From Calothrix sp. NIES-4105 (GTDB lineage Bacteria; Cyanobacteriota; Cyanobacteriia; Cyanobacteriales; Nostocaceae): a DNA stretch of 64,000 bases. The notes under the pieces were generated by a model. The model was given only the letters and a program-made list of their open reading frames with translations, ran no database searches and was not told where the DNA came from. A program made the position numbers and the translations under genes. Location of the stretch: contig NZ_AP018290.1 in the NCBI RefSeq assembly GCF_002368415.1, forward strand, positions 2,865,614 through 2,929,613, written 5' to 3'. Of the stretch, positions 52,232 to 61,783 are shown one piece after another (positions within the stretch are counted from its first letter, which is position 1; every line of letters starts with the position of its first letter).

Positions 52232-53452
52232 TTGGCATTACGGGTTGCTGTTGTTGGCTCAGGTCCAGCTGGTTCATCTGCCGCCGAAATTTTGGCAAAA
52301 GCTGGCATCGAAACTTACTTGTTTGAGCGGAAACTAGATAATGCTAAACCTTGCGGAGGCGCTATTCCCTTATGCATGGTTAGCGAGTTTGATTTACCTA
52401 GTAACATCATTGACCGTCAGGTACGGAAGATGAAAATGATTTCGCCCTCGAACCGCGAGGTTGATATCAATCTAATAAAAGAAGATGAATATATTGGTAT
52501 GTGCCGTCGCGAAGTGCTAGATGGTTACTTGCGTGACCGCGCGGCTAAACTAGGTGCCCATTTAATTAATGCGACAGTTCATAAATTAGATATTCCCACA
52601 AATAATACTGACCCTTATACCATTCATTATGTAGACCATACCGAAGGTGGAGTTACGGGTGTTACGAAAACGCTTAAAGTTGATTTGATTATTGGGGCTG
52701 ATGGCGCCAATTCTCGCATCGCCAAAGAAATCGATGCTGGGGATTATAATTATGCTATTGCTTTCCAAGAGCGGATTCGCATCCCCGACCATAAAATGGC
52801 GTACTACGAAGATTTAGCGGAAATGTACGTTGGTGATGATGTTTCGACAGACTTTTACGCTTGGGTATTCCCCAAATATGACCACGTTGCTGTCGGTACT
52901 GGCACGATGCATATTAATAAAGCCAGCATTAAACAGCTTCAAGCTGGTATTCGTGCGCGCGCTGCTAGAAAACTCGAAGGTGGTAAGATTATTAAAGTTG
53001 AAGCACACCCAATTCCTGAACACCCTCGTCCACGTCGTGTTGTCGGTCGTGTCGCGTTGGTTGGTGATGCTGCTGGTTATGTTACCAAGTCATCGGGTGA
53101 AGGTATTTACTTTGCCGCAAAATCTGGACGCATGTGCGCTGAAACTATTGTTGAATTATCTAATGGTGGCGCCACTATTCCAACTGAAGCTGATTTAAAA
53201 GTTTATATCAAGCGCTGGGATAGAAAGTACGGATTGACTTATAAAGTACTCGATATTTTACAAAACGTTTTCTACCGTTCTGATGCAACGCGCGAAGCTT
53301 TTGTAGAAATGTGTGCTGACCTTGATGTACAAAAACTCACGTTTGACAGCTATTTGTACAAAACAGTTGTGCCGGCAAACCCTATTACTCAACTTAAGAT
53401 TACCGCTAAGACTATTGGTAGTTTGCTTCGCGGCAATGCTCTTGCACCTTAA
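52232..53452 (+). CDS. chlP: geranylgeranyl diphosphate/chlorophyllide reductase
   Basis: 406 residues from TTG 52232, which puts the FAD-binding LRVAVVGSGPAGSSAAEILA at the start as in known ChlP and has GGGAGA upstream. The frame reaches ATG 52130, so ATG 52130 or 52193 is possible. Conserved blocks: KPCGGAIPLCMVSEFDLP, GMCRREVLDGYLRDRA, GADGANSRIAKE, and RVALVGDAAGYVTKSSGEGIYFA. The enzyme reduces the geranylgeranyl chain to phytyl for chlorophyll a and tocopherol. This is a core photosynthetic gene and the strongest marker of a cyanobacterium. Confidence 0.95.
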   Translation: MALRVAVVGSGPAGSSAAEILAKAGIETYLFERKLDNAKPCGGAIPLCMVSEFDLPSNIIDRQVRKMKMISPSNREVDINLIKEDEYIGMCRREVLDGYLRDRAAKLGAHLINATVHKLDIPTNNTDPYTIHYVDHTEGGVTGVTKTLKVDLIIGADGANSRIAKEIDAGDYNYAIAFQERIRIPDHKMAYYEDLAEMYVGDDVSTDFYAWVFPKYDHVAVGTGTMHINKASIKQLQAGIRARAARKLEGGKIIKVEAHPIPEHPRPRRVVGRVALVGDAAGYVTKSSGEGIYFAAKSGRMCAETIVELSNGGATIPTEADLKVYIKRWDRKYGLTYKVLDILQNVFYRSDATREAFVEMCADLDVQKLTFDSYLYKTVVPANPITQLKITAKTIGSLLRGNALAP

Positions 53453-53954
53453 TTATAATTTCGTGGGTTAGGCATTTTGCTTGACTACTGCACAGGCGCT
53501 TAAGCCTATGCTACAAGAATATAAATTTTATCGCAGTGGCGCCAACGACGTTTAAACAGAGCTTTGGCATCACTGCAATTTTTTTACGTGTATTGATCTG
53601 ATACAGTATTTTCACCCGTCATCAGTTGGTTAATTATCAAAATACAGATTATTGTATATATAGCTATTTTTTTAATTAGTTATTTAGTAGTGATTTAATT
53701 ACCCGTTTAGGCTATTTAAATAGACGAAAGTACAGTTAGTTCAAAGATAATTGTGTATTTGCAGTATGTTTAGACTGTTTAAGACAGATAAATTGCTCTA
53801 TTTGTTTCTGTGAAAAGAATTAACAAATTTAGTATAAAGATTTTATGAAAAGGGCACTTACGTGTTGGCAACGCTTCAGTATATTCACTAACATAAGCTT
53901 GTTACTTCCTTCTATAGAAAAAGTTTAAAATCGCAATTTTATAGCTCAAGCACG
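53453..53954. other. 502-bp intergenic region
   Basis: Begins with a GTTAGGCATTTTGCTTGAC-type dispersed repeat (about 53463-53510; cf. 34875), then AT-rich DNA with a GGCGCC near 53539. No ORF with a credible start, RNA gene or terminator was identified. Confidence 0.55.
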
Positions 53955-54707
53955 ATGAAACTAAGTTCGCTCATTCAAAAAGCTGTGTCTGTGGTTGCAA
54001 TTTCTACCGTTGCCGCACTTAGCTTCTGTGAACAGTCAAAAGCTGTTGTATTTTCTGGTAATTCCAACGGATTTTGGGGAGAACCTTACCGAGGTATTAA
54101 TATAGACGCTCACTATAAGGGTGTTGGCACTAATGCTTTTACTTGGGGGTTGGCATTTCCTAATAATGATAGGTTTGGAACTCCAGCCAATAGTCTAACT
54201 TTTAAAGGTACGCAATTGAACAGCAGCCTTAACTCTTTATTTAAACTTGGCGATTTGACGTATTTTAATGGTACTGTACCTTTGTATACAAGTGTCGAGC
54301 AAGTTCCATTACAATTACAAGTTTCATTTCAAAGTCCGGTTGCAATTAAAGAAAACTTTAATTTTGACCTTCAATTGTTAAATGTACTTAATGACCCCGA
54401 TAAACCTTTAAATAGTGTTGATAATGCGGATTTTGTGTTAATTAGCCCATCAAAGACAAACCGCAGTTTCACGTATAATGGCGCCGAGTATAGTTTAGAG
54501 TTGACAGGATTTAGTAAAGATGGGGGTTTAACAAGTACTTCGGTATTTAGTGCAATTGAAGGGGATACAACGACAGCAGAAATTTACGGCAGGATAACTT
54601 ACGTTCCACCTGCCGAAAAAGTCCCCGAACCGGGGATAGTTATTGGTTTGTCATCATTAGGATTTTACATGCTTGTTCGTAAGAAACGCGGCTCAACAAA
54701 AGCTTAA
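53955..54707 (+). CDS. PEP-CTERM exported protein, choice-of-anchor type
   Basis: 250 residues. A signal peptide covers residues 1-30. The body, with NAFTWGLAFPNNDRFGTPANSLTF and FNFDLQLLNVLNDPD, resembles choice-of-anchor domains of exported cyanobacterial proteins. The C-terminus has VPEPG, a hydrophobic stretch (LSSLGFYML) and a basic end VRKKRG: a complete PEP-CTERM sorting signal for exosortase processing. It is probably a surface or matrix glycoprotein. It converges on rpaA with only 13 bases between stops. Confidence 0.87.
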   Translation: MKLSSLIQKAVSVVAISTVAALSFCEQSKAVVFSGNSNGFWGEPYRGINIDAHYKGVGTNAFTWGLAFPNNDRFGTPANSLTFKGTQLNSSLNSLFKLGDLTYFNGTVPLYTSVEQVPLQLQVSFQSPVAIKENFNFDLQLLNVLNDPDKPLNSVDNADFVLISPSKTNRSFTYNGAEYSLELTGFSKDGGLTSTSVFSAIEGDTTTAEIYGRITYVPPAEKVPEPGIVIGLSSLGFYMLVRKKRGSTKA

Positions 54708-54720
54708 TGATTATAGGGTT

Positions 54721-55464
54721 TTATTCAACTCCGGTTGCGGATACATTTTCACCTGCTGGAGCTGTACTAGGCATTTCCAAGCAATAACCGGCGCCGTATA
54801 CAGTTTTAATGTAACGGGGATGGCGAGGGTCTGGCTCAAGTTTAGTCCGCAAGTGACGAATATGGACACGAATCGTTTCGATATCGTCGTCAGGGTCGTA
54901 GCCCCAGACCTCCCGAAGAATTTCACTAGGAGAAACAGTTTGACCGTGGCGTTGTAATAAGCAGTGGAGCAATTCAAACTCTAGATGAGTAAGTTTAACT
55001 GTTTCAGCGAACCAAATTGCCTCGAAGCGTTCCGGGACTAGGGTTAAGGGGCCGTAGTTAAGAATTTCGCTATGTTTTGCGGCTTGAGGTATGCGGTCTG
55101 TACGTCGCAGCAGCGCGCGTACTCGTGCTAGCATTTCCTCGACTTCAAACGGTTTAGTTAGATAGTCATCGGCGCCAGCATTGAATCCCTCGACTTTATC
55201 TTGGGTTTGGCTTAAAGCTGTGAGCATTAGTACCGGAATTTCAGAAGTACGTTCATCCCGACGCAAGCGTTGACAAACGGTAAAGCCATCGACTTTGGGC
55301 AGCATCAAGTCGAGCATAATTAAATCTGGCTGTAGCTGGAGAGCTAAAGCCTGACCTTTGATGCCGTCTTCAGCTTGGCTGACATCGTAGCCAGCCATTT
55401 CTAGGTTGACGGCAACGAGTTCTGAAATTGCGGGGTCGTCATCGATGACAAGAATCCTTGGCAT
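54721..55464 (-). CDS. rpaA: RpaA-type OmpR-family response regulator
   Basis: 247 residues. The receiver starts [28 protein letters not shown], with the acceptor Asp in LIMLDLMLP and [16 protein letters not shown]. The linker [16 protein letters not shown] and the output domain ([50 protein letters not shown]) match RpaA closely. RpaA is the master output regulator of the Kai clock and also affects phycobilisome coupling; its kinase SasA is not here. It is distinguished from RpaB by the linker and the [10 protein letters not shown] block. Confidence 0.9.
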   Translation of the reverse strand: MPRILVIDDDPAISELVAVNLEMAGYDVSQAEDGIKGQALALQLQPDLIMLDLMLPKVDGFTVCQRLRRDERTSEIPVLMLTALSQTQDKVEGFNAGADDYLTKPFEVEEMLARVRALLRRTDRIPQAAKHSEILNYGPLTLVPERFEAIWFAETVKLTHLEFELLHCLLQRHGQTVSPSEILREVWGYDPDDDIETIRVHIRHLRTKLEPDPRHPRYIKTVYGAGYCLEMPSTAPAGENVSATGVE

Positions 55465-55617
55465 TAGGTAATCTTATTACTTGTTTTTAAGGATAAATAA
55501 GAATCTTTGAGTGGTGCAAAGATTGCTGTATTGATTATAAAAAAGTTTTTAAATCTTACATAAATATTAAGATGAAATATTTATAAATCTCATCTAAAAC
55601 TGTAAACCTTATATATC

Positions 55618-56667
55618 ATGCATTATCCTGCATACCATCCATCATGGTTTTTACACAATGGTTTCCTCATGACTCTGTACGTGGGTTTACGGATAAGTCC
55701 GAATTGGAAAAATTATGTTGTAGACGCTGAACCCCCTTACCAGCAACATATATTTACAGGCGCCCAACGGGTACCTTTGTTTGGTTTATTTGCGATTCCT
55801 CCTAAACCTCGCGGTACTATAGTGGCGACTTATGGAGTGACGGGGAGACTGGAAAACCAATATTCTCTACAAATTTTTGCTCGTAAGGCATACGCAAGTT
55901 CTTATGCAGTAGTTATATTTGATTGGCGCGCGCATGGTAAGTCTATGGAATTATCCCCAACTTTAACCTCAGATGGGTTGTACGAGGGTGAGGATTTTGT
56001 CAGGATAGCTCAACAGGCAGCAGCATTAGGATGTCCAAGTAAGTTTTGGTTCGTTGGATTTTCATTGGGAGGACAACTTGCGCTTTGGGGAGGTTCATTG
56101 GCGCCGGAGATATTAGGGGAAGATATGAGTTCTATAAAGGATTCAGATATAGGAGGTGTGGCAGTAGTTTGTCCTTGTTTAGATTCAAACCGTTCGTTGA
56201 ATTACTTAATGAAGCATCGTACAGGTAGATACATCGAAAAAGGTATAGCAATGCGGTTGAAAGAATTAGCGATGGAACTACACGATTTGCATCCAGGAGC
56301 TATTGATGAAGAAGCTATAAGAAGAATCGATAGTATTTGGGCATTTGATAACGAGTTAGTAATTGAGAAACTGGGTTTCCCTTCAGTTGAAGCATATTAT
56401 GATGCAACAAGTGGTTTAAGCGTACTACCTCACCTTCGTAAACCAACTTTAATTATTTACGCTGAAGATGACCCATTCTTCGACCCAGGAATAGTATCGG
56501 ATTTAAAAATTGCTTGCGCGCGGAACCCAGTAATTGACTTATTACTGACTCGTCATGGTGGTCACGTTTTTTACTTCAACAGCAAAAAAGGTCAGGAGCA
56601 AGCAAAAGACCCTGACCGTTGGTGGGCATGGAATCGAGTTCTACAATGGATTGGCGCCAATCAATAA
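55618..56667 (+). CDS. alpha/beta hydrolase (YheT-like)
   Basis: 349 residues, no signal peptide. The nucleophile elbow is GFSLGG near residue 145, the acid is in AEDDPFFDP near 290, and the His is in RHGGHV near 322, so the catalytic triad is complete. The N-terminal IVATYGVTGR and FDWRAHGKS correspond to the oxyanion-strand region. Close relatives are often annotated as predicted esterases, with substrates unknown. It is divergent from rpaA, with 153 bases between. Confidence 0.85.
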   Translation: MHYPAYHPSWFLHNGFLMTLYVGLRISPNWKNYVVDAEPPYQQHIFTGAQRVPLFGLFAIPPKPRGTIVATYGVTGRLENQYSLQIFARKAYASSYAVVIFDWRAHGKSMELSPTLTSDGLYEGEDFVRIAQQAAALGCPSKFWFVGFSLGGQLALWGGSLAPEILGEDMSSIKDSDIGGVAVVCPCLDSNRSLNYLMKHRTGRYIEKGIAMRLKELAMELHDLHPGAIDEEAIRRIDSIWAFDNELVIEKLGFPSVEAYYDATSGLSVLPHLRKPTLIIYAEDDPFFDPGIVSDLKIACARNPVIDLLLTRHGGHVFYFNSKKGQEQAKDPDRWWAWNRVLQWIGANQ

Positions 56668-56848
56668 GAAGTAATGCTAACTCGTTACTCATTTAAAAAG
56701 GTTGTATTTGTAGGATTTTATCATGAAATCATCCTACAACATGAATATCTTTAAAACAATCAACCTGTCCGTTTATCAGCGGATGTTTCCTTGCCTAGCA
56801 ATTGTGAGAGTTGATTATGAACCTGCCTAAGAGACTCGTTCTCTTCTC

Positions 56849-57097
56849 TTAGGCTCTCAATTCCCCCACCAGTTTAGACTTTTCCATCCCTACAAATTTT
56901 TCAAGAGCTTCTAGGCGCCGAAGTATCTCAGCATTATCTATTTTCTCAGATTCATCAATATAGCTATCGACAAACTGCATAAGCACATCAGTGATTGTCG
57001 TACCGTTTTCTTCGAGTTTAGCAACAAACTTCTGCTTTTTCTCAGGTTCTATCAAGAACTGTAGAAAGGTTCTTTTTGATTTTTTTGCTGACTCCAT
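56849..57097 (-). CDS. small ribbon-helix-helix-like protein
   Basis: 82 residues from ATG 57097; the open frame to TTG 57112 adds five residues. KKSKRTFLQFLIEPEKKQKFVAKLEENGTTITDVLMQFVDSYI has the strand-helix-helix pattern and hydrophobic spacing of small DNA-binding or antitoxin proteins. An acidic coiled-coil tail follows. It is divergent from two tiny genes starting at 57276 and could regulate them. There is no toxin partner next to it on its own strand. Confidence 0.65.
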   Translation of the reverse strand: MESAKKSKRTFLQFLIEPEKKQKFVAKLEENGTTITDVLMQFVDSYIDESEKIDNAEILRRLEALEKFVGMEKSKLVGELRA

Positions 57098-57172
57098 AAG
57101 GCTTTGACTCAATTACTTCTATCCACAGCATAGCGATTCATCGGCCGTAATGACAATTATCTTGATTATGTC

Positions 57173-57202
57173 TTGACATTATCGCGATTTTCTCTTTATA
57201 TT
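57173..57202 (+). promoter_or_regulatory. candidate sigma-70 type promoter for the 57276-57658 operon
   Basis: TTGACA (57173-57178), an 18-base spacer, then TATATT (57197-57202), 74 bases upstream of the GTG at 57276. It is one of the few near-consensus promoters readable in the window. Confidence 0.55.
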
Positions 57203-57275
57203 TGTAGGATAATCAATGAGATTCCCACTACAGCCATGACAATCTTGTACACAAAATCAGTAAAAGGTTAGGCTT

Positions 57276-57476
57276 GTGAAACAAAGTACCATTGCAGTAT
57301 TGCAAGAAGCTTACGACCGATTGCAGGATTTAGCATCATTTCTTTATAACGAGGTGCAAAAAGCCTTGGATAATAAAGATTACGTAGACGCTAGTCTGTT
57401 AGAAGCAAGAGCGGACAAAATATATGAAGAGATCGAATCAATCGACGTTATTTTAATTGAGATGGAGGAAATATGA
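57276..57476 (+). CDS. small helical hypothetical protein
   Basis: 66 residues, GTG start with AAAAGG ten bases upstream. An acidic, fully helical protein (LQEAYDRLQDLASFLYNEVQKAL...) with no family I recognise. Its stop overlaps the next ATG by four bases (57473-57476), so the two are translationally coupled. Confidence 0.65.
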   Translation: MKQSTIAVLQEAYDRLQDLASFLYNEVQKALDNKDYVDASLLEARADKIYEEIESIDVILIEMEEI

Positions 57477-57658
57477 AAACAGCAGAACAATTAGAAGCCC
57501 AAATTCAAGAGCTTGGTCGGCAAATGGCTGATTATAGTCGCCAAGCAGTTGAGATTCGACGACAAGACCGACAGCAAAGTCGTTTGTTGATGCGGCAAGC
57601 TTATGAAGCTAGTAAGCGCTGTCAGGTTCTAATAGCTGAGTTATTGCGAAACCAATAG
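57473..57658 (+). CDS. small helical hypothetical protein, coupled to the previous gene
   Basis: 61 residues, Gln/Arg-rich and helical (EAQIQELGRQMADYSRQAVEIRRQDRQQSR). Unknown family. Basic where its upstream partner is acidic, which would suit a heterodimer; that is inference. An inverted-repeat terminator follows at 57696. Confidence 0.65.
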   Translation: MKTAEQLEAQIQELGRQMADYSRQAVEIRRQDRQQSRLLMRQAYEASKRCQVLIAELLRNQ

Positions 57659-57695
57659 TAATTTCATCACGTAATTGGCAAAGAAGTAATTAATA

Positions 57696-57720
57696 AGAGA
57701 CGCTTGGGTATCGCGTCTCT
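57696..57720. terminator. hairpin AGAGACGC...GCGTCTCT between convergent genes
   Basis: An 8-base perfect stem with a 9-base loop, between the small-gene operon and the large minus-strand gene. It is a dispersed repeat shared with 9651-9678, probably a bidirectional terminator. Confidence 0.7.
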
Positions 57721-57733
57721 ACATGCGTTATTT

Positions 57734-60700
57734 TTACTTGTTTTGCTCGAAGTGCATGTGGATGGTTTTTGCCTTTTCACCGTTTTTAGCGACTGCGGTC
57801 ATTACGTAGTCGATTAAGTCGTCGGTGAAGGGTATCCGTAGGTGGAAGGTACCATCGGGTTTTAGTTTGACTGATTGACCACCAATTGTTACTGAGGAAC
57901 CTGGTTCGGTTGCACCGTGGATGATTAACTCGGCATCTGCTTCAAACCAAAATTCTTGGTGAGGACGGCTGAAAACGCGGACTGTATTTGAACGTGCAAT
58001 TGATAACCATTGGTTATCATTTGTAAGGTAGCCTATTTCTGCCATGTAGTCGCGGTCGCTGGCTGGTATTGCTACGAAGCGGTCATCGATTGTTTCTTCA
58101 CATTCGTATTGCTGTACTAGTTGAGGGTCTTGGTAACTTAAGTCGGTGTCATGAGTATCGTACAATCGCAGTGCTAGTTGTACGGCGCCATTTGAGCGTT
58201 TGATTTGCTTGTCTCGTTCGTCAATGTGCCAAGCTACGTATGCCCACTTTGGTGTACGCGCGGTAAATGTTATGTAACTCGCTGTACTTGGTGAGCTTGT
58301 TGTGGAAGTTACATCGTTAATAGGTGGTTGAGGTGCAACCGTTGCGTCTGTTTCGTTTTCTTGGTTATAATCTGCCACTGCTGCACCAATTCCTGCTACG
58401 GCGGCACCACTTGCTAATACATTTGGATTAATGTTTAATTCAGGCGTTGAGGATGGTGTATTTACAAGTGAGGTATCGGTTATATCAGTAGCTTCTGCTT
58501 GGGTTGTTTCAGTATCGCTGTCGCTAGGCGCCCACCACTGCCGATTTTCAACATCACCCGTTAAAATTCCACTACTGGTATCTGTGTCATTTGTTAAGGC
58601 GGTATCAAATTGTTGTGTGTCGCTGCTTGGATTGTCAGTGTCTACAACCTCGGCGACGTTGAATGTTTCTGGTTCGTTGTCATTTTGATGCGACGATAAC
58701 CATCCTGTTCCAAGGGCTGCGGCGCCGACTGCAACAGCACCAGTTGCAATTCCAAGCAAATTTGAGTCACTTTCAGGTGTTGCTACATCCTCAACCTCAA
58801 CTGAGGGTTCAGTTGTATTTGCCTCTAATATTGGTTGAGGTTCAGGAACATCAATATTAATTGGTGGCACTAAATCTTGTTCGTCATTATCAACGACTAT
58901 TTCGTTGACTAAAGGTTCATTTGTACTTGATTCTAATATTGGTTGGGGTTCAGGAACATCAATATTAGTTGGTGGTACTAAATCCTGTTCGTCGCTATCA
59001 ACTACTATTTCGTTTGTAAGGGACGGAGATTCATTGTTAAGTACTGCACTACCAACTTCTTCGCTTTGAGGTGCTGCTTGAACATTATCTAACCAACTTG
59101 AGCGTGTTTGTTCTAGGGAGTTATCTTGCAATACTTCAGGTTCTTGGTAAAGAGGAGTACCTAACGATGGGGTAGTCGGTTCTATAGATATAGTCTCAAT
59201 TATTTCAGAAGTGTCTACAGGTTGAGTTGGTGTTACTTCTGATTCTTGATTATCATTATCGTCGAATGAAGACGCGGCGCCACCTGTCGTTATACTTTGA
59301 AATGCTTCTCGAATATTGTCTAACCAATTTGAGCCTGTTTGTTCTTGGGAATTATTTTCCAATACTTCAGGTTCTTGATGAAGAGGAGTATATGACGTGG
59401 GAGATACTTCTGTGGAATCTGTTTGTAAATTAGTTTCTACAGGTTGGGTTGGTGGTACTGTTTCTTGATTATCATTATAATCGTCGAATGCTAATGCGGC
59501 GGCGCCAGTCGTAACACTTTGAGATGGTTCTCGAATACTGTCTAACCAATATGAGCCTGTTTGTTGTTGGGAATTATCTTCCCATACTTCAGGTTCTTGG
59601 TGAAGAGGAGTATATGACGTGGGAGATACTTCTATAGAATCTGTTTGTAAATTAGTTTCTACAGGTTGGGTTGGTGGTACTTCTGATTCTTGATTATCAT
59701 TATTCTTGTCACGGTTAGCAAGTTGTGACCATAATCCAGCGCCTGCCGCTGCTGCACCAGATGCTAGTGCGGCACCACCTGCGATAGCACCAGTACCAGA
59801 TTGCGAAATATTTTCAAACCAATTTGAGCCAGTCTGTGTAGGTTCTGTATCTTCCCATACATCGGGTAATGGCTGTTGATTTGCAACGGATAAATCTAGA
59901 TTTGGTTGAGTTTGTTCAATAGAGGGCGTATTTGGTATCTCTGTAAAATCATTGTTTGCAACGTATGTTGTTTCTTGTGGTTGATTATTGTCAGGGTTGG
60001 TAAGTTGTGACCATAATCCGGGGCCTGTAGCTGCAGCACCAGCTGCATTTAAATTATCTAACTGGTTTGAACCGCCTTGGGGTAACTGTTGTTGATTAGA
60101 AGGAACAACATCAATTATAGGTTCTGAAGTAGGCGCCTGGTGTGATGCTGTTGGCTCTAAATCTACTTGTGGTATGTTAGATTCTGAATGTGTTGGCATT
60201 ACAACATCAGCAGGTGTACTATCTACGGAAATTTCATCACTGCTCGGAGCATGTGCTACTTGGACATCAGTATTTTCATTTTCTAGATTGTGTGAAGGTT
60301 CGTCAATATTGCCGTTTGACAAGCGAGGCCATAGCCCAATACCTGTTGCTCCTGTGCTTGCTAGTGCTGCTCCACCTATTGCGGCGCCTGTAGGTAGATT
60401 AGTTGCTGTATTATTTGTGCTGTCAACCAAATTTGTTGATTCTAGCGAGTTAGGTTGCGGTAAGTTAATGCTAGCACCAGAAGCGCCTGCGATTGAGGAT
60501 GCAGAAGCACCTTCTAATGCTTGTTCGCGTTTGTTGCCTTTACCTAGCAGCCACCATAAAATACCACCAGCAAGCGCGGCAAGTGGAAGTAATAACCACC
60601 AAGGAAAACCTCCAGTTTGGGTATTCTCAGAAGCTAATGCCTGTTGATTATTGCCAGTAGAAGTTGTGCCTGCCTGTAACGCTGTACCCGTTGCGTCAGT

Positions 60701-61723
60701 TGTTGCTTCTGGTGATGGAGATGTTGTAGCTACTACGTTTGTCGAAGCTTGGGTTGTAGCTTCGGCGCCAGGGGTTAGAGTCGCGGTTGGTGTTGCGGTT
60801 GTTCCAGATGCTACACTTTGTGCGACTGCGGCAGCTTCTGCACTTCTTGCTGCTTCAACGGCTGTAGTTCCAGGTTCAGCGGTAGCAAAGCCTAAAAATC
60901 CTGCTACACCAGGATTTGGATTTTTCTTGTAGGCGAAAACTAAAGGTTGTGAGAATGGATACCTAGCGTCATCGGGTAGAGTTTGGTGTAACCTAAGTAC
61001 GCGCAAACCAGGTACTTTTGAAACTTGATTCGCAATTACATAGCCAATGCCATCGTTACCTAATTGCTTAACCAACTCTGCGGTATCATCTGCACTGAGT
61101 TGTGTAGCATTCGCACCTGTAGCAAACTTTCCAGCTTTAAATGCAGGATAGTTGCGAAGCGCTTCGCGAGTATCGCTCTGATTTGGGCGGTCGATAAATC
61201 TAATTTTACCTGGTTTTCCGCCAACCTCCGACCAATTAGTAATTTCTCCCCGGAACATCCGAGCAAACTGTTGGTTTGTGATGTTGCCTTTGAAGGGATT
61301 ATTTTCACCAACAACAATTGCTATTTTCTCGCGTCGCAAGCGTTTTTGTTCTAAACCTTGTGCTTCTTCTGTTGGTGTCAATTCACGACTGATAGCTGCT
61401 AAATCGATGTTGCCATCAACTAAAGATTTTAGCGCTGCATCGGTTCCATTCGTTGCAAGTTCAACTTTGGCGCCTGAATACTTCTGCTCAAAGCTTTGCT
61501 TAAGGCTTTCGTTAATTCGAGCCATACTACTCGAACCATCTATTTTGACTGTAGTATTGTTAGCAATAGTAGTCGGTAAGGGAAAAGAGGGTTCTTTGGT
61601 TGCTTCGGTTTGAGCTAAGGCGAGTTGAGACACCAAAAAAGTTGCTGCTACCGGGGTTCCGGCAAGTGCCAGCAACAAAGCCAAACATACTATAGGACTA
61701 TACTTTTTTTGTTTTTGCCACAT
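57734..61723 (-). CDS. giant phosphate-binding-protein-like/DUF4912 membrane protein
   Basis: 1329 residues from ATG 61723; the open frame to 61783 adds an unlikely 20-residue N-region. A signal peptide or anchor at 1-37 precedes a PstS-like substrate-binding domain at about 45-290 (VKIDGSSSMARINESL, NGTDAALKSLVDG, RGEITNW, NDGIGYVI). A membrane helix near 370-395 (PWWLLLPLAALAGGILWWLL) follows. Then about 750 residues of acidic, Pro/Gln/Asn-rich repeats include three near copies of a segment with SPTSYTPLHQEPEV, two copies of EIVVD-DEQDLVPP-NIDVPE, and hydrophobic AAALA-G patches. The C-terminal DUF4912 domain at about 1145-1329 has TPKWAYVAWHI. Function is unknown. Confidence 0.85.
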   Translation of the reverse strand: MWQKQKKYSPIVCLALLLALAGTPVAATFLVSQLALAQTEATKEPSFPLPTTIANNTTVKIDGSSSMARINESLKQSFEQKYSGAKVELATNGTDAALKSLVDGNIDLAAISRELTPTEEAQGLEQKRLRREKIAIVVGENNPFKGNITNQQFARMFRGEITNWSEVGGKPGKIRFIDRPNQSDTREALRNYPAFKAGKFATGANATQLSADDTAELVKQLGNDGIGYVIANQVSKVPGLRVLRLHQTLPDDARYPFSQPLVFAYKKNPNPGVAGFLGFATAEPGTTAVEAARSAEAAAVAQSVASGTTATPTATLTPGAEATTQASTNVVATTSPSPEATTDATGTALQAGTTSTGNNQQALASENTQTGGFPWWLLLPLAALAGGILWWLLGKGNKREQALEGASASSIAGASGASINLPQPNSLESTNLVDSTNNTATNLPTGAAIGGAALASTGATGIGLWPRLSNGNIDEPSHNLENENTDVQVAHAPSSDEISVDSTPADVVMPTHSESNIPQVDLEPTASHQAPTSEPIIDVVPSNQQQLPQGGSNQLDNLNAAGAAATGPGLWSQLTNPDNNQPQETTYVANNDFTEIPNTPSIEQTQPNLDLSVANQQPLPDVWEDTEPTQTGSNWFENISQSGTGAIAGGAALASGAAAAGAGLWSQLANRDKNNDNQESEVPPTQPVETNLQTDSIEVSPTSYTPLHQEPEVWEDNSQQQTGSYWLDSIREPSQSVTTGAAALAFDDYNDNQETVPPTQPVETNLQTDSTEVSPTSYTPLHQEPEVLENNSQEQTGSNWLDNIREAFQSITTGGAASSFDDNDNQESEVTPTQPVDTSEIIETISIEPTTPSLGTPLYQEPEVLQDNSLEQTRSSWLDNVQAAPQSEEVGSAVLNNESPSLTNEIVVDSDEQDLVPPTNIDVPEPQPILESSTNEPLVNEIVVDNDEQDLVPPINIDVPEPQPILEANTTEPSVEVEDVATPESDSNLLGIATGAVAVGAAALGTGWLSSHQNDNEPETFNVAEVVDTDNPSSDTQQFDTALTNDTDTSSGILTGDVENRQWWAPSDSDTETTQAEATDITDTSLVNTPSSTPELNINPNVLASGAAVAGIGAAVADYNQENETDATVAPQPPINDVTSTTSSPSTASYITFTARTPKWAYVAWHIDERDKQIKRSNGAVQLALRLYDTHDTDLSYQDPQLVQQYECEETIDDRFVAIPASDRDYMAEIGYLTNDNQWLSIARSNTVRVFSRPHQEFWFEADAELIIHGATEPGSSVTIGGQSVKLKPDGTFHLRIPFTDDLIDYVMTAVAKNGEKAKTIHMHFEQNK

Positions 61724-61783
61724 ATGCCGCTTATAATGATAAAGGTTGTAAAAAGCAGGGCAGTTATAATCGCGCTTTGACAT

